Part shown: one piece after another, positions 55,557-64,000 of the stretch | Numbering within the stretch: position 1 is the stretch's first letter | Layout of the letters: each line of letters begins with the position of its first letter | NCBI RefSeq assembly: GCF_023156195.1 | Contig: NZ_JAKUKA010000001.1 | Coordinates: 3,906,001 to 3,970,000, forward strand | Length of the DNA: 64,000 nt | Direction of reading: 5' to 3' | DNA from: Chitinophaga sedimenti | Lineage (GTDB): Bacteria; Bacteroidota; Bacteroidia; Chitinophagales; Chitinophagaceae | Notes under the pieces: model-generated | The model's database searches: none | Told to the model about the DNA's origin: nothing | What the model saw: only the letters and a program-made list of their open reading frames with translations | Made by a program: the position numbers and the translations under genes

Positions 55557-55595
55557 TAAAAAAGCCCGGGCCACCAACATGGCCCGGGCTTTTGC
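55557..55595. terminator. Bidirectional terminator
   Basis: AAAGCCCGGGCCA and TGGCCCGGGCTTT form a 13-bp stem with a 6-base loop and A/T tracts on both sides, between convergent genes. Confidence 0.88.
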
Positions 55596-55597
55596 AT

Positions 55598-56412
55598 TTA
55601 GTTATGTAAGAGCGAATCCATTTTTTGATTATACACCGGGTACTTCGCCAGGTTATTATGCTCCCCGCCCGGGATGGTCACATATTCATCTTCCGGCTTC
55701 AGCAGCGGCTTCAGCTTCTCCGATGAGCCCTGGGGCACCACCCAGTCGTCTGTTCCGTGAAAAATGGCCACAGGAGCCTTTATGTCGCGGATATACTCGT
55801 AGGTGGGAAATTTAAAATTCATGATATAGTCGTAGGGGTATACCGGTGCAAATTGCTTTACCACGTCGGGCAGACTGTAATACGGTGTTTCAGGATCAGC
55901 TGTTTACAATCGCGGACAGAGGCCAGCTGGGCGGCTACGCCGGTACCCAGTGACTTGCCGTAGATTACGATCTGCCAGGGCGCGAAACGAACGCGGGCCA
56001 CCTTGTACATCTGCAGCGCATCGTCATAAAAAGTCTGTTCCTTCAGTTTACCGGTGCTTTTCCCGAAGCTGCGGTAGTCCATCATGAGTACATCGTACTG
56101 GTTGCGGCGGAAAACGTCCCGGTATTTTACATATTTCTCCACGTTTTGCCCGTTACCATGAAAGTACAACACCATGCCACGCGGCTTATCGGCCTTGAAC
56201 AACACGGCACTGATGGTTTCTTTCTTATTGATGCGGATGAGCAGTTCTTCGAAGGGTACGTCAAATTTATACTGGTAATTGGCCGGCAATACGACGGGAT
56301 GGAAAATGAGTTTTTCCTGTATTACCCACAGCAGTGCGCCAACGGCCAGGTAAATGGCCATCGTCCAAAGCATGAGCTTTTTCCAGGAAATTTTCTGTAA
56401 TAATGATTTCAT
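55598..56412 (-). CDS. Membrane-anchored alpha/beta hydrolase, copy 2
   Basis: About 270 residues. N-terminal membrane helix (LMLWTMAIYLAVGALLWVI), then FHPVVLPANYQYKFDVPFEE, oxyanion LYFHGNGQNVEKYV, nucleophile Ser in VIYGKSLGTGVAAQLA, Asp in IFHGTDDWVVP and His in IPGGEHNNLAKYP. The frame breaks near 55870 (LILE.PYYSLPDVVKQFAP after repair). It belongs to the BEM46/ABHD13-like group; substrate unknown. It starts 7 bases after copy 1 and is clearly its paralogue. Confidence 0.87.
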
Positions 56413-56419
56413 AGCTGTT

Positions 56420-57206
56420 TTACGCTTGCAAAATATCCCTGATAAAGGCATGATACTCCGGGAAACCCGGCAGGTTGTTATGTCCGCCCCCATGAATCCT
56501 GATCAGCGTGATCATATGCGTTCAGGGCCTGCAGGTGTTCGCTGTGCCGGATAGGGATGAGCCGGTCTTTAGTACCATGAATAATATAAGTATGGCATTT
56601 AACCTTCGGTATCCACAGGTCGGTGCGCAGGTGGTAACGGAGTACCCAGCGCAGGGGCAGCAGGGGTAAAAAGCGTTTGACCACCCGGGCAAAGCTGTAA
56701 TACGGCGCGTCGAGGATCAGGTAGCGCGGGTTGTTGTCACTCGCCACCTTAGCTGCAAAACCGCTGCCGATACTTCTGCCGTACACCAGTATACAATGCT
56801 CCGGCTGCGAAGCCCTGAGCGTATCGTACACGAACTGCGCATCTTTCAGTAAATCCTGCTCCGTTCGTTTACCCGTGCTTTTGCCAAACCCGCGGTAATC
56901 TATCATCACCACATCGTACCCGTACCGGGTAAAGTCGCGGGCAAACTTGCCCCATCCTTTAATACTCCGGCTGTTTCCGTGAAAGTACAGCAGGGTGCCC
57001 CTGGGTTTGTCTACGATGAAGTGCAGTCCGTTTAAACGCACACCCGGTGCCACCTCGTAGAACAATTCCTCGAAAGGCTGATCGTACTTAAAGGCAAAAT
57101 CGGGGTGCAGTTTCTCGGGCTTAAAGATGAAAACTTCCTGTACCAGGTAAGCAATCAGCACCAGCGCGAGGTAACCGGCAATGATGTAAATCACCGTAGG
57201 GTTCAT
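56420..57206 (-). CDS. Membrane-anchored alpha/beta hydrolase, copy 1
   Basis: About 262 residues. Membrane helix (VIYIIAGYLALVLIAYLVQE), then FKPEKLHPDFAFKYDQPFEE, LYFHGNSRSIKGWGKF, nucleophile Ser in LVYGRSIGSGFAAKVA, Asp in IIHGTKDRLIPI. The catalytic His lies beyond a break near 56480: the restored tail is IRIHGGGHNNLPGFPEYH, ending at 56420. Same BEM46-like architecture as copy 2. It starts 21 bases after the ThiF-like gene, so the three are probably co-transcribed. Confidence 0.87.
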
Positions 57207-57227
57207 TCCCCTTAAGTTACGGAAAAT

Positions 57228-58031
57228 CTAGTCTTCCACGTCGGGCACGATCTCCATCCCGTACTCCTCCGCCGTGAGCAGGCCTTTTCCTGCGTTTCGG
57301 CAATGATGGCGGCATCGGGCGTGGTATCGGTAATATGATATTGCTGATGCAAAAAGTCGAAGTGATGAAGTTTATCGAGCCCCGGCACTTCCAGCAGGTG
57401 ACGCAGCACGCTGTTCACCACCTGCAGGGCGGCGGCGCCGTGTGTAACGCTCAGTGCGCCCGCGTCGAAGTTGCGGTATTCGTCGATCTGATTACGCATG
57501 CAGCGGTAGCTGGCGCTTTTAGATCCGTTTGCCTGCGGAATATTGAAGCCGCCCCACCAGGCCACCCAATTGTGTACTTCCGCGATCACGAAGGGTTTGT
57601 CGCCAGCCATGCAGCCGTCGTTAACCACGAGGTGCGTCGGCTGGTGCTGCGAGCAGTCGATCACGAGGTCAAATTCGCGGATCACCGCCAGTACGTTTTC
57701 CGGCTTTACCTGTATGAGAAAAGGATAATGTTTGGTGAAAGGATTAAAAGCCCACATTCTGCTGGAGGCCATTTTCGCCTTATGTTTGCGGATGTCCTGG
57801 ATCTGGAACAGCGGGGTGCGGGCAAGGTCCTCCTCGTTCAGCACGCCATAATCCGCTATACCGATTACGCCTACACCGGCCGCACTTAAATGCTGTAAAA
57901 CCGTGGCACCCAAACCGCCACAGCCAATGACGAGGATGCGGGTATTCTTTATTTTCTCCTGCATACTCAGCCCCACGCCGGGTACGGCAATGGAATACTT
58001 AAAACGCAGCAGCTCTTTCGTTTAATGCCAT
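57228..58031 (-). CDS. ThiF/MoeB/HesA family E1-like adenylyltransferase
   Basis: About 267 residues after repairing two indels. True start 58031 (MALNE, then LLRFKYSIAVPGVG); true end at 57228 (GLLTAEEYGMEIVPDVED). ATP-binding glycine loop VIGCGGLGATVLQHLSAAGV, acidic ribose contact in IADYGVLNEEDL, then LARTPLFQIQDIRKHKAK and VIDCSQHQPTHLVVNDGC as in ThiF/MoeB. The usual C-x-x-C zinc cysteines are missing, with only YRCMRN in that area. ThiF-like proteins activate the C-terminal glycine of small sulfur-carrier or ubiquitin-like proteins; no such partner, thi or moa gene is near. Instead two hydrolase genes follow. Confidence 0.82.
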
Positions 58032-58049
58032 TTCTTCTTTATGTTGATA

Positions 58050-59377
58050 TTAGTCCTGCGGAAACTCGAGTGTAAACTTACTGCCTTTCCCCAGTGTACT
58101 TTCTACTTTAATTTTTCCTTTGTGCGCGTCTACAATGGCTTTCACGTAAGAAAGCCCCAGGCCAAAGCCTTTCACGTTATGCAGGTTGCCTGTATGGGCG
58201 CGGTAAAACTTCTCGAACACACGCGATACCGTGTCGCGGCTCATCCCGATACCATTATCGGCAATCGTGATGACCAGGGCTTTACGGGTATTGACAGTAT
58301 GGATTTTAATTTCCAGGTTGGTTTTCGAATACTTGATGGCGTTATCCAGCAGGTTAAAGATCACGTTGCCGAAGTGCACCTCATCCACCTTTAAGATGGG
58401 CTGGATCGCCTGTAGCTGCAAGTCTACCCGGCCGTTTTTGCTATCGAGCTGCAATTGCAGGTTTTCTACGGTGCGGGTAATCAGCTGGTGCACATCGATC
58501 ACCTGGAGGTTGAGGGAAATTTCTTCCTTTTCCATGAGGGCCGATTGCAGGATCGTTTCCACCTGTTTATTCATGCGCTTGTTCTCCTCCTTGATCATGC
58601 TGGAAAACTGCCGTATTTTATCGGGATTGCCGATCACCTTTTCATTGCCGATGGCGTCGATGGCCAGTGATATGGTGGCTAACGGCGTTTTCAGCTCGTG
58701 TGTCATATTATTGATGAAATCGGACTTTACTTCCGATAACTTCTTCTGGTTCAGCAGGGTGCGGATGGTCAGCGTAAAGGCCATGATGATGATGGTCGTA
58801 AACAGGATACTGCCAACGATCATGAAACCCGGTATTTAAAAATATAGGGGCTCTGTTCCGGAATAATCACCTGCAACGCCTCCGGCGCCATAAGGGTAGG
58901 CACCTGCATATCTGTCAGCAGCACGCCGTATACATGATAGCTGTTGGTATCCAGCACGGTGGCATTGTACACGATCTTTTCAAAACCCGACGATTTCAGC
59001 TGGTAACTGCTTTCACCCATCACGGCAAACTCAAAATCAGTCGTTATTTTATTATTAGCCATGGCCCTGCGCAGCAAGCCTGCCACTTCGTCAGCCGTAA
59101 AACGGGCGCTCACCGATTCAAAGATGGGTGCAAGGTCGCGCTGGATGCGGATACCGCGGGAGTCGATCACCGTCTGGTCCATACGCAGCGCTTTATACGG
59201 GTGGTTCATCATAGAGCGGGCCACGGTATCCATTACCCGGATCATGCGCTGGTCGCGCTCTTCGCGCTTTATCACGGCGGCATTACGGATCCAGCTCACC
59301 TGGATGTAAATAATACCGGCCAGTGACAGGGTGATGAGCACTACGATCAGGGGAAAAGTTTTCTTTAAAGGCAACAT
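58050..59377 (-). CDS. Membrane sensor histidine kinase
   Basis: Two frames meet at 58820-58823 with an ATGA overlap and make about 442 residues. First frame: membrane helix (FPLIVVLITLSLAGIIYIQV) and a periplasmic domain. Second frame: membrane helix (IVGSILFTTIIIMAFTLTI), HisKA with the phosphoacceptor in FINNMTHELKTPLATI, N box IFNLLDNAIKYSK, G1 IADNGIGM, F box FEKFYRAH, G2 GFGLGLSYVKAIV. The layout fits RprX-like kinases as a single gene. No response regulator is next to it, so its partner is elsewhere. Confidence 0.9.
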
Positions 59378-59632
59378 GCTTACAGGTGAATATTTTTAAA
59401 TATAGCCAATCATTCTGACCGGGACGATCTACAATTTGTTAAAAATCAAGCTACAAGCGTCAATCTGACAAGGTTGGCCACTGGTGGGACTTTACCCGCT
59501 TTTTGTTTGCTATAGCAACAATGATACAAAATTAAAGCGCGGAAAGACGCATCCATGCTGTTTCTACGAAAACACTATCACTTTAACGTAACTTTAACGC
59601 AAAATTTACGTCAGAATTCCCTCCACTTTACC
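59378..59632. other. Intergenic leader between kinase and AlgH gene
   Basis: No gene support. It holds the kinase leader and, near 59585-59615, repeated AACTTTAACG-like words of unknown meaning. Confidence 0.4.
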
Positions 59633-59797
59633 TAACTTTGCCCTATCAAACTGGTACTAAATTTGATAATGAAGTATTGGTTGATTAATAAGAATTTAAA
59701 ATTTCTACATACATCGACGTGGATTCGTTCCATAAGCGATTTAGATTTTGGTTGATAAAATGGTAAGGGGGTTGTCTAGCCTCCTTCTTTTTTTTTA
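59633..59797 (+). ncRNA. Candidate small RNA or terminated AlgH leader
   Basis: TAACTTTG at 59633-59640 matches the Bacteroidota -7 element, and a full intrinsic terminator (AAGGGGG/CCTCCTT stem at 59765-59786, then nine T) ends 150 bases later. No open frame fits between. TTGGTTGATTAA and TTGGTTGATAAA occur near its two ends. The transcript would be an independent small RNA or an attenuated leader of the AlgH-family gene 67 bases on. The -33 element is not clear. Confidence 0.4.
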
Positions 59798-59863
59798 TAT
59801 ACCCCACCCATTCTCCCCTCAAATAATTAAATTTGAATCAGACGCAAGCAAAAAATTTAGTGT

Positions 59864-60414
59864 ATGGTTCAGTTAGCGCCTGGGATATTATTGATTGCGG
59901 ACCCTTTTTTAAAAGATCCGAATTTTGCCCGCTCCGTGATACTGTTGTGCGAACACCGGGAGAAAGGAAGCTTCGGCTTTGTGGTCAACAAGTTGTTCGA
60001 GCAGAAGCTGGACGAACTTATTCCCGACATTATTACGCCCAACATTCCCGTTTACAACGGCGGTCCTGTGCAGCAGGACACGATCCACTTTGTGCACCAG
60101 GTGCCCGGGCTGATCGAAGACGGTTTTGAAATTGTGCCCGGCATTTATTGGGGTGGGCGGTTCGACATGGCGGTATCTCTCATCAATTCGGGGAAAATAG
60201 ACCTCAGCCAGATCAAATTCTTTTAGGCTATTCGGGCTGGAGCAGTGGGCAGCTGGAAGCAGAGTTCAAAGAAAAAAGCTGGATCCTGTCGCAGGTGACC
60301 GCACCGCTGGTGTTCCGTGAAAACGAGCAGGAAATCTGGAAGGCCGCCCTCAAAAACCTGGGCCAGTCATTTGCCATGATGGCCAACTTCCCTTCTGACC
60401 CCTCATTGAACTGA
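59864..60414 (+). CDS. YqgE/AlgH family protein
   Basis: About 183 residues in two frames (join near 60220). LAPGILLIADPFLKDPNFAR, ILLCEHREKGSFGFVVNK, IPVYNGGPVQQDTIHFVHQ and IYWGGRFDMAVSLINSGKI are family landmarks; after repair LGYSGWSSGQLEAEFKEKSW follows. The family is widespread (DUF179) and named for a link to alginate regulation in Pseudomonas; the molecular role is unsettled. Complete apart from the indel. Confidence 0.92.
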
Positions 60415-60456
60415 TCTGTAGTAAAATGAACAGGAATGAACAACCCGTAATGCTTT

Positions 60457-60665
60457 TTATTGGGTTACCTTACGCATGCCATCCTTGTTAAGCAAACCGA
60501 GCCCCTCACCGGGCCGTTGCAGCCAATTTTCAACCGTTTATTCAAAGTATTTCAGGGTTTCGTCGTTACGCGTGGCAATGGCCTCATAGCGGCCAGCCAT
60601 CGTGTATCTGTGACCAGGAAACTCCGCTGGCAATCTTACCGGCCGGATTTCGACATTAGATTAAT
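60457..60665 (-). CDS. Small hypothetical protein (frame broken)
   Basis: On the minus strand a protein-like reading runs NVEIRPVRLPAEFPGHRY, TMAGRYEAIATRNDETLKYF, then after one indel TVENWLQRPGEGLGLLNKDG and stops at 60457. An ATG at about 60665 is one base off the first frame. The two halves read as one small soluble protein of about 66 residues. I know no family, and it may be a decayed gene. It is convergent with the AlgH gene and followed upstream by the atpC terminator. Confidence 0.4.
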
Positions 60666-60673
60666 GGATTGAA

Positions 60674-60706
60674 CAAAAAGGGCCGGGTAATCCTACCCGG
60701 CCCTTA
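60674..60706 (-). terminator. Intrinsic terminator after atpDC
   Basis: AGGGCCGGGTA and TACCCGGCCCT form an 11-bp stem with a 4-base loop and TTTTTG on the minus strand. Confidence 0.88.
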
Positions 60707-60733
60707 CTTATCTGCTAGTCTGCGATATTTTAC

Positions 60734-60993
60734 TTACCTGGCGTCGCCCACAATACCTTCTACCAGTACGGTAGCTTTGTTGTTAAGCACTTCCACAAAA
60801 CCACCTTCCACTATAAACTGTTCGGTAGTATGTGTTTTATCCGCCAACACCTTCACTTTGCCTTTACCCAGCGCTGCGATCAGCGGGGCGTGTTTTTCCA
60901 GGATCTCGAAAGAACCGTCGACGCCCGGCAGCTGTACGCCAAATACTTCGCCAGTATAAAGCTTTTTTCCGGTGTTAATATTTCTAATAACAT
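60734..60993 (-). CDS. atpC: ATP synthase F1 epsilon subunit
   Basis: About 86 residues. LLEILTPEK at the start, then (after an A run with one base missing) LYTGEVFGVQLPGVDGSFEI, LEKHAPLIAALGKGKVKV and IVEGGFVEVLNNKATVLVEG. This is the N-terminal beta-sandwich of epsilon; the C-terminal helical hairpin is absent, as in other Bacteroidota AtpC. It is part of the rotor stalk and follows atpD directly. Confidence 0.9.
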
Positions 60994-61041
60994 GATTGAG
61001 TGTGTTGGGTGATTGGATACTTGTTAACCTTCGGGATGCGC

Positions 61042-62539
61042 TTATTTAGCAGCATCCATCAGTTTCTTACCTTTTTCGATGGCGTCTTCGATAGTACCCA
61101 CCAGGTTGAATGCTGCTTCAGGCCACTCGTCCACTTCACCGTCCATGATCATGTTAAAACCTTTGATGGTATCTTCGATCGGAACCAGTACACCTTTCAG
61201 ACCAGTGAACTGCTCTGCCACGTGGAAAGGCTGTGACAGGAAGCGCTGAACTTTACGGGCGCGTGATACGGTTTGTTTATCTTCCTCGCTCAACTCGTCC
61301 ATACCCAGGATGGCGATGATGTCCTGCAGTTCTTTATAGCGCTGGAGGATCATTTTCACCCTTTGTGCACAGTTGTAGTGTGCGTCGCCGATGATGCTCG
61401 GAGACAGGATACGGGAAGTAGAATCCGGGGATCCACCGCGGGGTAAATACCAAGGTCGGCGATTTTACGGCTCAATACCGTTGTCGCGTCAAGGTGGGAG
61501 AAAGTTGTTGCCGGAGCCGGATCGGTCAAGTCATCCGCAGGTACATATACCGCCTGTACGGAGGTAATGGAACCGTTTTTAGTGGATGTGATACGTTCCT
61601 GCATCAGGCCCATTTCAGTAGCCAGGGTTGGCTGGTAACCTACCGCAGAAGGCATACGGCCTAACAGCGCGGATACTTCGGAACCTGCCTGGGTGAAACG
61701 GAAGATGTTATCTACGAAGAAGAGGATGTCTTTACCACCACCCGCTGTACCGTCGCCATCGCGGAAGTACTCAGCGATTGTCAGACCAGACAGGGCAACA
61801 CGTGCACGTGCGCCGGGGGGCTCGTTCATCTGACCGAAGATGAAGGTAGCCTGTGATTGTTTCAGACCCTCTTTATCTACGGAAGACAGATCCCATCCGC
61901 CTTCTTCCATGGAATGTTTGAATTTATCGCCGTATTTAACGATACCCGCCTCGATCATCTCACGCATCAGGTCGTTACCTTCACGGGTACGCTCACCTAC
62001 ACCCGCAAATACGGACAGGCCTTCGTAACCTTTAGCGATGTTGTTGATCAGCTCCCGGATCAATACGGTTTTACCTACACCCGCACCACCGAACAGACCG
62101 ATTTTACCACCTTTTGCGTAAGGCTCGATCAGGTCGATTACCTTAATACCGGTGAACAGTACTTCTGTATCGGTTGCGAGGTCTTCGAAACGGGGAGGCT
62201 GACGGTGAATGGGGTAACCATTGCTGGCGTCGATGTCACCAAGACCGTCGATCGCTTCACCTACCACATTGAACAAACGTCCTTTGATCTGGTCGCCAAC
62301 AGGCATTTTGATGGGGGCGCCTTTGTCTGCTACAGCCATGCCACGTACCAGGCCGTCTGTGGAGTCCATTGCCACGGTGCGAACGCTGTCCTCACCCAGG
62401 TGTTGCTGAACTTCCAGGACCAGTTTCTGGCCATTGTCACGTGTAATTTCAGGGCGTTGTAGATTTCGGGCAATTTTCCTTCAAAATGCACGTCCACTAC
62501 GGGACCGATGATTTGTTTGATCTTACCTGTGTTAGGCAT
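61042..62539 (-). CDS. atpD: ATP synthase F1 beta subunit
   Basis: About 500 residues in three frames. PNTGKIKQIIGPVVDVHFEG begins the protein, the Walker A loop is GGAGVGKTVLI, the catalytic Glu is in GVGERTREGNDLMREM, Walker B is DILFFVDNIFRF, and ALLGRMPSAVGYQPTLATEM and DDLTDPAPATTFSHLD are textbook beta-subunit stretches. Breaks lie near 62440 and near 61420-61440. The subunit carries the catalytic sites of ATP synthase. Such a gene cannot be a true pseudogene here unless another copy exists, so the breaks are most likely sequence errors. Confidence 0.97.
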
Positions 62540-62579
62540 ATTAATCGAGATTTATAGTGCGGTTTTATGAAATTTTGCG

Positions 62580-62610
62580 CAAAGGTAAGGGTTAGAAACA
62601 GAAATTCAAA
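62580..62610 (-). promoter_or_regulatory. Consensus Bacteroidota promoter for atpDC
   Basis: On the minus strand TTTG is followed by exactly 19 bases and then TACCTTTG, a perfect match to TTTG-N19-TAnnTTTG. It ends about 40 bases before the atpD ATG. Confidence 0.8.
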
Positions 62611-62800
62611 AACCGCGGCAATCCCTTAGCTACAATTTTTTACACTTCTTTTCCTCCCTATGAAAAACCTGATAAAAGTCAGGCAATATAGCGCGTAATA
62701 TTTATTTAACCGCCCTTTTATCACAAATAGGGGGAAATAAAATGACAGCCGTATTATTTTGGAGCACCTGATCCTTAATCACATATAAAAGATCTATCAA

Positions 62801-64000
62801 ATGAAGAAGAACACCTTGCATCGTCGTGATTTCCTGGGCAACCTTTCCAAAGCGGGCATCCCGGGGCGGTTGGCCTGGGCGTAGCCCCAGCTGCTTTGGC
62901 CGGCGCCGAAACACCGATCGCCCCCGCGGACCACGTCTTTACCACCAAACCTTACCTCCAGTGCCCCACGCCCACTTCCATGACCATCATGTGGATGACC
63001 GCCAAACCCTGCTATAGCTGCTGGGTAATGTATGGCCAAAACGGGCAACTCGACCAAAAAGCCCACCATCTTACGGACGGGATGGTGGAAGCCTACGAGC
63101 AGCTGAACAAAATCAGCCTCGAAGGACTCAAACCAGGCACCACTTACAGCTATAAGGTTATGTCGAAGGAAATTACCGCGTTCCAGCCCTATAAGCTGAC
63201 TTACGGCGAAACCATCGAAAGCGACACGTACACCTTCACCACACCTGCCCTGAACCCAAAGGAGGTAAGCTGGCTGGTGCTGAACGACATCCACGACCGG
63301 CCACAATCGTTCGGACCGCTGATCGGGATGAATAAGGACGAGCATTTTGACTACCTGTTCCTGAACGGCGACATGTTCGATTACCAGACAGATGAACAGC
63401 AGATCATAGACCACCTGCTGACGCCGCTCGGCGAGGCATGCACCACGGTAAAACCCTTTATTTTCGTGCGCGGCAACCACGAAACCCGTGGTAAGTACAG
63501 GATGCACCTGCACGAATACTTCGATAACCCCGAGCACCGCAATTACTTCCAGTACACCTGGGGACCGGTACATTTCACGGTACTGGACACCGGGGAGGAC
63601 AAACCCGATGACACCCCGGTGTACGCCGGCATCGTGGATTTTGACAGCTACCGCAGCCAGCAGGCCGAATGGCTGAAGCGCGTAGTGGCCTCACCGGCGT
63701 TTAAGAAGGCGAAGTTCCGCGTCGTGATGATGCACATTCCGCACTACCACTCCGGCGACTGGCACGGCACGCTCGACTGCCGCGCCAAGTTCGGGCCCAT
63801 TTTTGAACAGGCGAAAATAGATCTGCTCATCAGTGGGCACACCCACCAATACGGCGTATATGCCCCACAGACCGACCACAGCTATCATATCGTAATCGGC
63901 GGCGGCCCCAAAGAGGGCAACCGGACACTAATTAAGGTAAAAGCTACACAAACGGAGCTGAATCTCAGGATGTTAAAGGATGACGGCAGCGAAGCAGGGA
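62801..64000 (+). CDS. Tat-exported metallophosphoesterase (partial at window end)
   Basis: At least 400 residues, cut by the window end. TLHRRDFLGNLSKAG is a twin-arginine signal; the frame slips at a G/C run near 62863, and repaired it continues VGLGVAPAALAGAETPI. A fibronectin-like domain (FTTKPYLQCPTPTSMTIMWM ... GLKPGTTYSYKV) precedes a calcineurin-like domain with metal motifs LNDIHDR, LNGDMFDY, RGNHETRG, MMHIPHYHS and SGHTHQYG. This is the layout of purple-acid-phosphatase-like enzymes exported folded with their metals. It probably releases phosphate from organic esters in the periplasm. Confidence 0.88.

Noticed and set aside
58050..59377. Two separate genes for sensor and kinase
   Set aside because: The membrane topology needs both halves in one chain and frame breaks are everywhere in this window; kept only as a low-interest finding.
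1..64000. tRNA, rRNA genes and CRISPR arrays
   Set aside because: I looked for cloverleaf-type words, rRNA cores and regularly spaced identical repeats and saw none; the only periodic array is the degenerate 21-bp repeat, which lacks unique spacers.

Overview
The window comes from a Bacteroidota chromosome, most likely Chitinophagaceae and possibly Chitinophaga-like. The signs are two SusC/SusD loci, a hybrid two-component regulator, an ECF sigma/FecR pair, an exbB-exbD-exbD-tonB operon, atpDC apart from other ATP synthase genes, DUF6728 and DUF6922 proteins, and a textbook Bacteroidota promoter (TTTG-N19-TAnnTTTG) before atpD. Genus is inference.

The reading frame is broken in roughly 32 of about 45 genes, mostly at homopolymers and usually by one missing base. 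Essential single-copy genes (atpD, atpC, metG) are hit as often as accessory ones, so I treat these as sequence errors. Each broken gene is annotated once over its full span and the break is described.

Layout. (1) 1-6.9 kb, visibly AT-rich at its start: a large STAND-type NTPase resembling Avs/AVAST defence proteins, an orphan DUF6922 protein, coding debris, then catB, a SAM methyltransferase and arr, a small defence/antibiotic-resistance island. (2) 7.0-19.6 kb: a polysaccharide utilisation locus with GH127, SusD, SusC without an STN domain, a hybrid two-component system and a GH123-like protein. (3) 19.6-20.1 kb: a gene-free stretch holding a degenerate 21-bp repeat array. (4) 20.1-29.6 kb: a second SusC/SusD locus controlled by ECF sigma/FecR, with an STN-bearing SusC and two TlpA-type thiol oxidoreductases instead of glycosidases. 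(5) 29.7-32.8 kb: the TonB energising operon that powers SusC transporters. (6) 33.5-44.3 kb: a zincin metalloprotease, a lipid kinase, a LacI regulator, two tandem lipoproteins, a GH29/GH2 glycosidase operon and a DUF6728 protein. (7) 44.4-45.7 kb: an IS110-family insertion sequence with a structured leader that may be its bridge RNA. (8) 45.7-64 kb: mostly housekeeping genes: lpxB, surE, an ABC transporter, a fused beta-oxidation enzyme, metG, an LD-carboxypeptidase, two tandem membrane-anchored hydrolases behind an E1-like (ThiF) protein and a sensor kinase, a candidate small RNA, an AlgH-family protein, atpC/atpD, and a Tat-exported metallophosphoesterase cut by the window end.

Best leads for something new are the STAND protein with its T10 frameshift site, the 21-bp phased repeat, the candidate small RNA before the AlgH gene, the putative IS110 bridge RNA, and the ThiF/hydrolase operon.
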